Below are positions 7,904 to 15,375 of a stretch of DNA of 29,247 nucleotides, in pieces. The notes beneath the pieces were generated by a model that made no database searches, was not told the DNA's origin, and saw nothing but the letters and a program-made list of their open reading frames with translations. The stretch spans positions 1 through 29,247 of the forward strand of contig JBGPBV010000075.1 in NCBI GenBank assembly GCA_041481445.1, given 5' to 3'. A program made the translations under genes and the position numbers. How positions within the stretch are numbered: the first letter of the stretch is position 1; every line of letters starts with the position of its first letter. This DNA comes from AA29 sp041481445 (lineage in GTDB: Bacteria > Acidobacteriota > Vicinamibacteria > Fen-336).

Positions 7904-9436
7904 TCATCGATCGCTCGGGAACGAGTCGCTCGGTAAACCCGGCGGTGAGGGGTACGAGCCGCCGCCGGCGTCGCTCCGTGCCGCCAGCATCTGCCGCGTC
8001 ATCTCCTCGACCGGCGCGAGGTCGTCCGTGAACACCGGCGCCCCGTCGGTGAGCGCGACCTCGCGGACCTCCAGGCCCCGCACTCCGGCGTTCGACTCGA
8101 GGATCGCCGGCCGGTTGCCCAGGCGCTCGGTGGACGGCACGCGCGTGAACGCGAACAGCATGAAGTTTCCGGCGTCGGTCTGGCCGACCCTCACCGACGG
8201 GAAGACGCGGCGCAAGGTGGCGGCGAGCCTCACGAGCAGCGGCGTGTCCTTGCCGCTGTCGAAGACGTTCATCATCAAGAGGCCGTCGTCGCTCATCCGC
8301 GCCCGGGCCAGCGAGAAGAACTCCTCCGTCACCAGGTGGAACGGGACGTACGGCCCTCCCTGGTAGACGTCGAGCTGCACGAGGTCGTAGGTGCCGCGGT
8401 CGCGCGCGAGGAACCGCCGCGCGTCCATGACGTGGATGTGCAGCCGGCCGTCGGCGGGGTCGACCTCGAACCAGCGCGTGGCGGCCTCGACGACGCGGGG
8501 ATCGATCTCGACGGCGTCGATGGCGATCTCGGGAGCGGTGAGGCGCATCGATCGGATGGACCCGCCGGCGCCCATCCCCAGGACCAGGGCGCGCCGGCCC
8601 GGCACCATCAGGGGGCCGAGCGCGAGGTAGTCGTAGTAGAAGCCGGTCCAGATGGAGCCGGCGTCGCGAACGGTGTGGATCGACGACGGATGGTTGAGCT
8701 GCAGCAGCCGCTGGCCGCCGCTCTGGACCACCCGCACCAGGTTGTAGGACGACTCCGCCGTCCAGAGCGTGTCATCCGACCACCCGAGCCCGGGCACCAG
8801 GACCAGCGACGGAGCGACGAGCGCCGCCGTCGCCAGGCCGATCGCGCGGCGTCTTCCCAACGCGAGGACGCCCGCGGCGCCCACCAGGAACGACGCGCCG
8901 CAGAGGAGCTGCAGGGTCCGCTGCGTTCCAAGCGCCGGGAGGAACCAGAAGATCGTGGCCACGATCCCGGCCATGCTTCCGGCCGTGGACAGGGCGTAGA
9001 CGAGGCCCGCCGCGCGGCCGATCGTCCCCTCCTCCGCGCACAGCCGCACGAGGATCGGGCCGGTCGCGGCCAGCGCGATCATCGAAGGCGCGAAGATGAC
9101 GAGCGCGGCGGAGGTGACGCCGACGATCTCGCTCGTCTGCGCCAGACGTGGGAGGACGAGGCGCATCGTCCAGAGGGCCAGGAGCTGCCAGGCCGCGCTG
9201 GACAGGACGGCCAGGAAGAGCGACGTCTCCGCGCGGGTGCGGTCGGCCAGGCGCCCGCCGACCGCGTAGCCGGCGACCATCGCCCCCATCACGACGCAGA
9301 TCGTCGTCCCCCAGACGTAGATCGAGTACCCGAAGTAGGGGGCGAACAGGCGGACGGCGGCCATCTCCAGCGACATCAGGACGCCGCCCGCCACGATCGT
9401 CGCGAACAGCCACAAGACGACGCGCGGGCGCGGCAC
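7904..9436 (-). CDS. Fused multi-pass membrane / spermidine synthase-like protein
   Basis: A 510-residue protein from GTG 9436. The N-terminal 230 residues hold about seven hydrophobic helices in the arrangement of fused MFS/spermidine-synthase proteins (VLWLFATIVAGGVLMSLEMAAVRLFAPYFG opens in the typical way, given here as residues 7-36 overall). The C-terminal half is a SpeE-like class I methyltransferase fold: ALVLGMGAGGS near residues 282-292 for the nucleotide loop, DAVEIDPRVV for the acidic ribose contact, HVMDARRFL, and DLVQLDVYQGG. Whether it makes polyamines is unproven; membrane-fused members often lack a known substrate. No convincing Shine-Dalgarno precedes GTG, but the start lies 8 bases after the stop of the paralogous exported protein, suggesting translational coupling. 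A longer upstream frame (to 9580) overlaps that gene and is rejected. Confidence 0.82.
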   Translation of the reverse strand: MPRPRVVLWLFATIVAGGVLMSLEMAAVRLFAPYFGYSIYVWGTTICVVMGAMVAGYAVGGRLADRTRAETSLFLAVLSSAAWQLLALWTMRLVLPRLAQTSEIVGVTSAALVIFAPSMIALAATGPILVRLCAEEGTIGRAAGLVYALSTAGSMAGIVATIFWFLPALGTQRTLQLLCGASFLVGAAGVLALGRRRAIGLATAALVAPSLVLVPGLGWSDDTLWTAESSYNLVRVVQSGGQRLLQLNHPSSIHTVRDAGSIWTGFYYDYLALGPLMVPGRRALVLGMGAGGSIRSMRLTAPEIAIDAVEIDPRVVEAATRWFEVDPADGRLHIHVMDARRFLARDRGTYDLVQLDVYQGGPYVPFHLVTEEFFSLARARMSDDGLLMMNVFDSGKDTPLLVRLAATLRRVFPSVRVGQTDAGNFMLFAFTRVPSTERLGNRPAILESNAGVRGLEVREVALTDGAPVFTDDLAPVEEMTRQMLAARSDAGGGSYPSPPGLPSDSFPSDR

Positions 9437-9444
9437 GGCTCGGG

Positions 9445-9987
9445 TCAGTTGCAGAACAGGCAGAACGCCGGGGCGCCGCCCGGTCCGGCCACGACGATGT
9501 GGCGCGACCCGAGGATCGCCGTCTGCTCGCCGCTGAGGTCCGAGATGACCTCGACCGAGCTGGCCACGCGGCCGCTCCAATCGGCGGGCAGCGCGCCGCC
9601 TCCGGCCGCGCCCACGATGATCGTGCAGACGACCGGGACGCGAGTCACTCCGGCGGGCGGCGCGAAGGCGGCAAAGGTCACGGGCTGGTCGGATCCGGCG
9701 CCCGGGGCCAGCGTGACGGGGCCGACGACGACGGGCGTGCCCGCGGCCGGCGTCGTGGGCTTGAGCGAGGCGCGGAAGATCATGGGGCTCGTCCCGAACT
9801 GGTTGACGAGATGGACGTGGATCGTATGGTCCACGGGCACGCTGACGGGATCGAAGTAGATGATGGTCGGGATCAGCGTGAAGGCGCGGACGAGGCGGGG
9901 CCCGAGCAGCGTCGCGGAGCCCGCGACCAGGGCGAAGAGCGCGATCGTGCTCCCGAGGAAGCGACGTCGCGCGAGGAAGCGCTTCAT
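9445..9987 (-). CDS. Exported protein of unknown function, paralog B, C-terminal CLFCN
   Basis: 180 residues with an N-terminal basic and hydrophobic signal (MKRFLARRRFLGSTIALFAL). I do not recognise the family. The mature part is predicted mostly beta: IIYFDPVSVPVDHTIHVHLVN, FRASLKPTTPAAG, PPAGVTRVPVVCTI, SSVEVISD and AILGSRHIVVAG. It ends with CLFCN, a CxxC pair at the extreme C-terminus, plus one internal cysteine in VVCTI. It is a clear paralog of the gene at 10121-10666, with long identical blocks. The leader GGAGATCCGAYATG is also shared. It is followed eight bases later by the membrane/spermidine-synthase fusion, so the three genes probably form an operon. Possible roles (secreted structural, adhesive or redox protein) are guesses. 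Confidence 0.8.
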   Translation of the reverse strand: MKRFLARRRFLGSTIALFALVAGSATLLGPRLVRAFTLIPTIIYFDPVSVPVDHTIHVHLVNQFGTSPMIFRASLKPTTPAAGTPVVVGPVTLAPGAGSDQPVTFAAFAPPAGVTRVPVVCTIIVGAAGGGALPADWSGRVASSVEVISDLSGEQTAILGSRHIVVAGPGGAPAFCLFCN

Positions 9988-10120
9988 ATCGGATCTCCTA
10001 TCGTCGGGCGGCGCACGGCGGCGCCGCCGTTACGGGTCCCGGCGGAAAGCGTCCTCCTGGTGACGGAATCCGCCAGGGCTTGCCCGTGTCCCTGAGCACA
10101 ACGCTGGAAGCGAGACCACG

Positions 10121-10666
10121 TCAGTTGCAGAACACGCAGGGTGTGAGTGCCCCTCCCGCCCCCGCCACCACGACGTGACGTCCTCCGAGGATCGCGGTCG
10201 GCTGGCCGGTGGCGTCGTCGATCACCTCGACCGAGGTGGCCACCCTGCCCATCCAGTCGACCGGCATCACCGTCCCCGGGCCCGGGCTGACCTGGATCGT
10301 GCAGACCACGGGGACGCGCGTGACACCGGCCGGCGGCGAGAAGGCGGCGAACGGGAAAGCCTGGTCGAATCCCTCGCCGGCAAGGAGCGCGACCGGAGCG
10401 CCCAGGACCGCGGCACCGGCGGCCGGCGTCGTCGGCCGGAGCGAGGCGCGGAAGGTCATCCAGCCGGGAGCGACTCCGAGCTGGTTGACGACGTGGACGT
10501 GGAGCGTGTGATTGGCGGGCACCGTCGCCGCATCGAAGTAGAGGTTGTTGGGGGCCAGCAGGATGGCACGTGCGATGCGGGCCCCGGCCACGACGGACGC
10601 CACGGCGACCAGGGCGACCAGCCCGGCCGTGCGCAGCACGCGTCGGCCGTAGAAAGACCGCGTCAT
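10121..10666 (-). CDS. Exported protein of unknown function, paralog A, C-terminal CVFCN
   Basis: 181 residues with a signal peptide (LRTAGLVALVAVASVVAGARIARA). It shares with its neighbour the order of blocks YFD-TVPANHTLHVHVVNQLG, MTFRASLRPTTPAAGA, PPAGVTRVPVVCTI, SSVEV-like TSVEVIDD, AILGGRHVVVAGAGGA and the terminal CVFCN. Identical stretches at protein level with divergent linkers argue for tandem duplication followed by drift. The ribosome site GGAG lies nine bases before ATG. A 133-base gap separates it from paralog B and holds a GC palindrome. An upstream 88-base gap separates it from the HEPN-like gene, so it may have its own promoter. Function is not recognised. Confidence 0.8.
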   Translation of the reverse strand: MTRSFYGRRVLRTAGLVALVAVASVVAGARIARAILLAPNNLYFDAATVPANHTLHVHVVNQLGVAPGWMTFRASLRPTTPAAGAAVLGAPVALLAGEGFDQAFPFAAFSPPAGVTRVPVVCTIQVSPGPGTVMPVDWMGRVATSVEVIDDATGQPTAILGGRHVVVAGAGGALTPCVFCN

Positions 10667-10708
10667 GTCGGATCTCCTTCAGCTTTCCAAGATGACGCGG
10701 AAAAGGCT

Positions 10709-10719
10709 CGGGAAACGTC
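10709..10719. promoter_or_regulatory. Second copy of the word CGGGAAACGTC ahead of paralog A
   Basis: On the minus strand the site reads GACGTTTCCCG, 43-53 bases before ATG 10666. A related word GACGCTTTCC lies 57-66 bases before paralog B (10044-10053). Together with the copy upstream of the ECF sigma gene this is a candidate promoter element, not a demonstrated one. Confidence 0.25.
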
Positions 10720-10754
10720 TCACGAAATGTGCGGCTCGCTCGGCCGTCAGGCGG

Positions 10755-11132
10755 CTACGGCGTGGCCGGCGGAGGAGGTGCCAGCAAGCCGCCGGCCAGC
10801 TCGACGACCTCGATCCAGGCCGAGAGCTCCGCGGCCGTGGGCGCAAGCTCGTACGGATGGTGGTGGCAGACGCGGCTCAGCGCGCCCCAGGCCTCGTGGA
10901 GGCGCCCCGGCAGCGAGGCGTCCGTCATCATCATGCGCAGGCAGACGAGCTGCGAATGCGTGGACAGCGAATCCAGCGGCAGTTGTCTGGACTGCCAGTA
11001 GGCATCGACCGTCTCCTCGAGGGCCTGGCGCGTCAGGAGCGCGGCCGCGCGGGGCCAGAGCCCGGCCGTCGAGGGGTCGGCGCGGCTCAGGAGGTCGCGG
11101 GCGAGCTGGAGGGTCGCGCGCGTGTCGCTCAT
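10755..11132 (-). CDS. Small HEPN-like helical protein coupled to the Rad50/SMC-like ATPase
   Basis: 125 residues, predicted almost wholly helical, with no signal or membrane segment. ATG 11132 overlaps the ATPase stop in the four-base ATGA arrangement, so the two should be translated together. The segment LSRVCHHHPYEL (R87 to L96) contains R87-x4-H92, the R-x4-6-H pattern of HEPN ribonuclease domains. The preceding helices (AAALLTRQALEETVDAYW, then LVCLRMMM) fit a HEPN-type bundle with a paired-helix core. HEPN proteins often act as RNA-cleaving toxins beside a partner that controls them. Assigning that role here is inference; the histidine run could instead be structural or bind metal. The C-terminus is a proline-rich tail (APPPPATP). 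Confidence 0.72.
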   Translation of the reverse strand: MSDTRATLQLARDLLSRADPSTAGLWPRAAALLTRQALEETVDAYWQSRQLPLDSLSTHSQLVCLRMMMTDASLPGRLHEAWGALSRVCHHHPYELAPTAAELSAWIEVVELAGGLLAPPPPATP

Positions 11133-13684
11133 GCGCGCTTCTGCAGCCAGTGCGCGAGGTTCTCCGCGGACCGCGCGAGGTCGATCGTCGGGACGGGGCC
11201 GTCGAGGCCGTGCGCGCCGCGGTTCAGCGTCTGGAACGTGTCCGGGAAGGAGGGCTCCTGCTTCTTCAGGGCGCCCAGCACGTCCCCGCCGCGCTCGGGA
11301 TCGTCGAACAGGGTCAGGGCCATCAGCTTGCTCAGGCCGTGGCTCGCGTCGGCCAGCAGCCTCTCGACCGCCCCGTAGTTCTCGCCCTTGGCCAGGCGCC
11401 GGCGGCGCACGGCCTCCATGCAGGCGGCCTCGACGGCGAAGCGGCAGAGGCCGGGGATCACGCGACGCGCGGCGGGAGCGGGCAGGCCCGCCGTCTTCGC
11501 GACCGTGAACGCGTCGGCCAGGTACTTCGAGACGGGATCGAGCGCGACCCGCGTCTCCACCGCCGAGTTCTCGCGGCGCGTGACCTCGACGATCGTGGCC
11601 GGGATGCCCAGGCGCCGCACCGTCTCGGGCAGCCGATCGTCATGCGTGAAGACCACGACCTGCCGGGCCGTGGCCGCCTTCTGCAGGACGCGGGCGAGGC
11701 CGTCCACGCGCGCGGGGTCCATCGACTGCACCGGATCGTCGATGACGATGAACCGGAACGGGCTCTCCTCGAGCGTGGCCCGCGGGATGAAGAGGCTCAG
11801 GGCCAGCGCGTTGAGCTCGCCCTGGCTCATCACGCCCAGCGCCGCGCTGGCCACGCCGTCCACGGTCACGTCCAGATCGACGCGGCGCGCGGAGGCGGTG
11901 CCCGCGAGCTGGATCTGCGCGACCTTGACGTTGCTGCCGCGCAGGAGCTCGTCGCAGATCTCCTGCGCGCGATGGGCGATGGGCACGAAGCGCTCGTCGC
12001 GCAGCTCGCCCGAGGTGTCCTTCAGCCATTTCTCGGCCGACTTGATCGCGGGGACGGCGGCGGCGCCGCGCACGGCGTCGCGCGCGACCTGGACCCAGCC
12101 CGCGAGCTGGACGGCGAGGGGCCGCCAGCGGTCCTCGCGCCCGGCCAGCTCGGCGATCGCGGCCTCGCGCAGGGCGTCGATCGCCTTGCGCAGGCCGGCC
12201 GACGCGGTCTCGATGTTGCGGGCCAGCCCGGCCAGGTCCGCGCCCGCGCCCGCCGAGACCACGAGCTGCCAATCGCCGATGGCCTGGAGCGCGGCCGCAC
12301 CCGGCTTGTCGAGGCCGACCGACGACGCCCGCTCGACCACGTTCGCCGGCGGCACCACCAGGGCGAGCGGGGCCTTGCGCGCGGCCTCGACTTCCCCGCT
12401 GGCCGACGTCGCCGCGGCCGCCGCCTCGCGGAAGGCCGAGGCCTCCTTCCTCTTCTTCTCGTGCCAGGCGGCGCCGAGCGCGCCGTCGCGGTCGCAGACG
12501 GGACAGGCGCCGTCGCCGTGCGCGTCGTGGAAGGCCAGGGCGCGGTCGAGCAGCTCGGCGAGCTGGCGGGCGCGGCTGGCGATCGTGCCCGCGACCGCCT
12601 TCTGGGTCTGGTCGGCCTTGCGCAGGCGCTCGGTGAGGCGCTCGATGTCCGGCGCGGAAGGGGCCACGAGCGAGGCCAGGCGCTGGAGGGTGCCGATCGC
12701 GGTCTCGTCCTGGCCGGGCGCGCTGGTGGCTCCGGCCAGCACCTTGTCGACCGTGTCGAGGTCCCACTCCTTGCGGTCGAGGGCCTCCACCACCCGGCGC
12801 GCGCGGTCGTCGCCCTCGAAGGTCGCGCGAAGGGCGGCCACGATCCTCGACTGCATCTCCGCCGCCGCCTTCTGGTCCTTCTCGCGCCCGAGGCGCGCGT
12901 CGGCCAGGCGCTTCTGCGCGTTGACCAGCTCCTCCAGGCCCAGGATCGCGGCCAGGCCGTCGTAGAGCTTGGACGGCCCCTCGTCGAGCATCGAGCCGAG
13001 CTCGTTGTAGGACAGGCACGGCCGATAGCTCTTGAGCGGCTCGTCCCAGCCGAGCGCGCCGGCGTCCGTCCTCTCCTTGCCGCGGATCTGCGCCGTGCGG
13101 CGGCCGCTCTCGAGGACGTCGCCGTCCGGCCACTCGAGCGCGAGCGCGCAGGGCTTGGGCTCGCCCTGGAGCGAGAACTCGGCCTGGATGACGGCGTGCG
13201 GATGATGGAGGTTGCGCCAGCCCTCCTTCCAGATCTTGGCGCGGTTGAGCCAGCGGTAGGTCTCGCCGGTGAGGAGCAGCTCGAGCCCCTCGGCGAAGCT
13301 GGACTTGCCGGACCCGTTGCGGCCGATGACGAGGGTGAGGCCGGGGCCGGGCGGGAGCTCGAGGGCGACCGGCTTGCCCACTCCGCGGAACCCTTCGACC
13401 GTGATCGACCTCAGGTAGGCGACGGGGGCCTCGGCAGTCGTCGCGGCGCCCTTCGATGGCGACGGCGCGCTCTTGGTCTTGCCCTTGGACTTGTCCCTGG
13501 CCGTCGTGGCCAGGCCCGCGGGCGCGGCCTTCGTCGCGATCGTGTCCGAGGCCAGCGCCCGACCGAGGCCCTCGTCCCCCTCGAGCGCGGCCAGGACGAG
13601 CAGCTTCCAGGAGTCGTCCTTGCTGGCCGCGACCTTGTTGAGCCGGTCGAGGACGCGCGCGGCGAGGCCGGGGTCGGAGGGCAT
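11129..13684 (-). CDS. Rad50/SMC-like AAA ATPase with a CxxC hook, candidate conflict-system ATPase
   Basis: 851 residues from ATG 13684. An in-frame ATG at 13744 and an open frame to 13855 exist but add no recognisable sequence. A variable, Lys/Ala-rich N-terminal stretch (about 1-90) precedes the ATPase. Walker A is GRNGSGKSS at 121-129 (K127). The centre holds long helical arms around a zinc-hook-like CPVC (C394, C397). The ABC signature is MSQGEL at 619-624. Walker B is FIVIDDPVQSMD with D649/D650, followed by FTHDD. The C-terminal 200 residues are helical and unassigned. This layout matches RloC/Rad50-like ATPases that sense DNA or phage. There is no partner Mre11 or HNH domain, and the only coupled gene is the HEPN-like one. 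The ATPase identity is secure; the defence role is inference. Confidence 0.85.
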   Translation of the reverse strand: MPSDPGLAARVLDRLNKVAASKDDSWKLLVLAALEGDEGLGRALASDTIATKAAPAGLATTARDKSKGKTKSAPSPSKGAATTAEAPVAYLRSITVEGFRGVGKPVALELPPGPGLTLVIGRNGSGKSSFAEGLELLLTGETYRWLNRAKIWKEGWRNLHHPHAVIQAEFSLQGEPKPCALALEWPDGDVLESGRRTAQIRGKERTDAGALGWDEPLKSYRPCLSYNELGSMLDEGPSKLYDGLAAILGLEELVNAQKRLADARLGREKDQKAAAEMQSRIVAALRATFEGDDRARRVVEALDRKEWDLDTVDKVLAGATSAPGQDETAIGTLQRLASLVAPSAPDIERLTERLRKADQTQKAVAGTIASRARQLAELLDRALAFHDAHGDGACPVCDRDGALGAAWHEKKRKEASAFREAAAAATSASGEVEAARKAPLALVVPPANVVERASSVGLDKPGAAALQAIGDWQLVVSAGAGADLAGLARNIETASAGLRKAIDALREAAIAELAGREDRWRPLAVQLAGWVQVARDAVRGAAAVPAIKSAEKWLKDTSGELRDERFVPIAHRAQEICDELLRGSNVKVAQIQLAGTASARRVDLDVTVDGVASAALGVMSQGELNALALSLFIPRATLEESPFRFIVIDDPVQSMDPARVDGLARVLQKAATARQVVVFTHDDRLPETVRRLGIPATIVEVTRRENSAVETRVALDPVSKYLADAFTVAKTAGLPAPAARRVIPGLCRFAVEAACMEAVRRRRLAKGENYGAVERLLADASHGLSKLMALTLFDDPERGGDVLGALKKQEPSFPDTFQTLNRGAHGLDGPVPTIDLARSAENLAHWLQKRA

Positions 13685-13793
13685 GGGCTCTAGCGGGCGC
13701 GGACCAGAGGCGCAGACCTTCGGTTCCCCCGGATGAACGCGCATCGGCACTATACGCGAGGCGCGTCCGGGGAGACAAGGCCTGCGGGACCAG

Positions 13794-13815
13794 CAACTCG
13801 GTCCGGACCGAGTTG
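13794..13815. promoter_or_regulatory. Perfect 22-bp palindrome between the pseudopilin and ATPase genes
   Basis: The half-site CAACTCGGTCC is followed immediately by its exact reverse complement. It lies 110-131 bases before the ATPase start and 37-58 bases after the GspK-like stop, all on the minus strand. A gapless dyad of this length fits a dimeric repressor operator. It could also fold as a terminator stem, but no T-tract follows on the minus strand. Confidence 0.5.
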
Positions 13816-13851
13816 ACGACCGCGCGCTCGCGGATGCCGGGACGGCACCGC

Positions 13852-14409
13852 TCACGGGAAGTATCCGCGGTCGTAGCGCACGCCCAGGCTGATGACGCCT
13901 TCGTCCAGGCGGACCACCGCGGCCAGGAGGCGCACGGCCGCGAACGGGTAACGCGCGGCGACCTCCGCCTCGACCCGGTAGACCTCGATCTTGCGATACT
14001 CGCGAACGGGCCCGCGCACGGGATCGATCACCAGTTGGTCGGGGTCGATGTTCTCCGCCTCTTCGGGGTCGATCACGCGGCCGTCCAGGGCCAGGATCGC
14101 GTCCGGATCGCGGCTGACGCGCACGCGGACGGTCCGGCGTTCCTGCTCCAGGTCGAAGGGCACGGTCTGGCCGGGGTCGAGCGCGATCTCTCCCGACTGC
14201 AATCGCGTCATGGCGAGGTCGAGGGCCCCGCGCACCGCGGCCTGGCTGCCCAGGCTCTGCTGGAGCCCGGCCACCTGGCGCTGACGCGTCAACACGAAAT
14301 CGGACAGCATGAGGGCCAGCGGCGTCACCGCCGCCAGCGCGACGAGCACCAGGATCAGCGCCACGCCCCGCTCCGCGGGGCTCAGAACCGGGGATCGCTC
14401 TTGCGCCAT
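13852..14409 (-). CDS. GspK/PilX-like minor pseudopilin
   Basis: 185 residues from ATG 14409; the longer open frame upstream is shadow of the preceding gene. The N-terminus has a prepilin-like signal (SPAERGVALILVLVALAAVTPLALML), with likely cleavage after G15. The mature +5 position is leucine rather than glutamate, as is usual for GspK-type tip pseudopilins. The C-terminal domain is mixed and short compared with GspK, closer to PilX-like proteins. It includes LRLL-type strands and VIDPEEAENIDPDQLVIDP, a possible acidic metal-binding loop. The start overlaps the end of the PilW/GspJ-like gene by 28 bases, so the two are translationally linked in the J-then-K order typical of type II secretion clusters. 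No secretin, ATPase or prepilin peptidase gene is present in the window. Confidence 0.72.
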   Translation of the reverse strand: MAQERSPVLSPAERGVALILVLVALAAVTPLALMLSDFVLTRQRQVAGLQQSLGSQAAVRGALDLAMTRLQSGEIALDPGQTVPFDLEQERRTVRVRVSRDPDAILALDGRVIDPEEAENIDPDQLVIDPVRGPVREYRKIEVYRVEAEVAARYPFAAVRLLAAVVRLDEGVISLGVRYDRGYFP

Positions 14410-15326
14410 CCGTGCATCCCTACCTTCATGTCCCCGGAAGCGGGGTCCTGCCCGATGATCCCAGCCAGGCCGACCCGGTGGAACGCAAAGGCGTCGAAGG
14501 CGATGGTGGCCGACTGCGGCTCGAGGGACACGTAGAGGCTCAGCGGCGGCACCGTGACGGGCGGGAGCGCGGGATTGGGGAGCAGGCGCAGGCGGATGCG
14601 CACGCCCCCGGGCGCGAAGCCGGGGCCGAGCAGCGCCGGGTCCATCTGCTCCCCCGCGTCGTCGAAGTAGTCGAAGCCGAGGTCTCCGACGTAGCGGGCC
14701 AGGACCTGCTCGGCCTGGCCCGGGGCCTTCCGCGCCAGCACCACCGTGTCCGGCGCGTCCTTCTTCAAGTAGAAGCCGACCTCGCGCACCTTCAGGACGC
14801 GGGCGGCGAGCGCGGGCAGGAACGGGCTCTGGAGCCGGCCCCCGGGGCCGTTCACCGAGCGGAAGGCCAGCCGGTCGGGCGCAACCAGCGAGACCTGGGC
14901 GCGCTCGGTCGTGCCTTCCTGGTCGACGAGGAGGACATCGTCGCCGAGGGCGAAGAGGCTCGCGCCTTCCACCTCCACGATCTGGTCCCGCTCGGTGAGG
15001 TCCTCCTTCAGACGCCCGGCGACGCCTCCGGGGTTCGAGCGCAGCGTGATGGCGTCGGGCGCGCGCAGGCCGGCGAGGGTGCCCGGGAAGACGGGAAAGG
15101 CGTCGGCGCCCAGTCCGTAGCCCGCGCGCCCGATCTCGACCGCCATGTCGTCGAGGGAGCGCGTGCCGCTGAAGCCGCGCTCGGTCCGGTGCACCTGCGT
15201 GTCGTAGAGGAGGAAGCTCGCGCGCGTGACCGTGTAGACGACGGCGCCGATCACCATCGTGATGGCGAGCACGATGATGACCTCGATCAAGGTGAAGCCG
15301 GCCTGGCCGGGTCGGGCCCCGCGCAT
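14382..15326 (-). CDS. PilW/GspJ-like prepilin-type protein
   Basis: 314 residues from ATG 15326. The type III signal is textbook: GQAGFTLIEVIIVLAITMVI, with cleavage expected after G10 and glutamate at mature position 5. The remaining 280 residues form a beta-rich globular head (RSLDDMAVEIGRAGYGLG, then SLFALGDDVLLVDQEGTTERAQV) seen in PilW-type minor pilins. Length exceeds ordinary GspJ (about 200-240). It overlaps the GspK/PilX-like gene by 28 bases. The divergent gene begins only 49 bases away, so the shared promoter space is small. Likely role: priming or tip component of a type IV pilus or type II secretion pseudopilus encoded elsewhere. Confidence 0.8.
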   Translation of the reverse strand: MRGARPGQAGFTLIEVIIVLAITMVIGAVVYTVTRASFLLYDTQVHRTERGFSGTRSLDDMAVEIGRAGYGLGADAFPVFPGTLAGLRAPDAITLRSNPGGVAGRLKEDLTERDQIVEVEGASLFALGDDVLLVDQEGTTERAQVSLVAPDRLAFRSVNGPGGRLQSPFLPALAARVLKVREVGFYLKKDAPDTVVLARKAPGQAEQVLARYVGDLGFDYFDDAGEQMDPALLGPGFAPGGVRIRLRLLPNPALPPVTVPPLSLYVSLEPQSATIAFDAFAFHRVGLAGIIGQDPASGDMKVGMHGWRKSDPRF

Positions 15327-15375
15327 GCGCCGGTATGATAGGGCCGCCTGCGGTGCCGGCGTCGCGGGGAGGAGC

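Noticed and set aside
7904..9580. Longer N-terminus for the spermidine-synthase-like protein
   Set aside because: The extra 48 residues overlap the preceding gene, are Arg/Pro/Gly-rich and precede the natural first membrane helix.
8336..9859. Plus-strand open frame of 507 codons over the spermidine-synthase-like gene
   Set aside because: Shadow; biased composition and no domain.
10015..10030. Perfect 16-bp palindrome ACGGCGGC/GCCGCCGT between the CxFCN paralogs
   Set aside because: Nearly all G and C with simple GGC repetition, expected by chance in this composition; not promoted to an operator.
10175..13693. Plus-strand open frame of 1172 codons across the ATPase, HEPN-like and paralog genes
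   Set aside because: Opposite-strand shadow of real genes in GC-rich DNA; composition is Arg/Ala/Gly-biased with no domain, and it covers several genes with recognisable motifs.
13685..13855. N-terminal extension of the ATPase to 13855
   Set aside because: It would run through the 22-bp palindrome, has Ser/Arg/Pro-rich shadow-like residues and no ribosome site.
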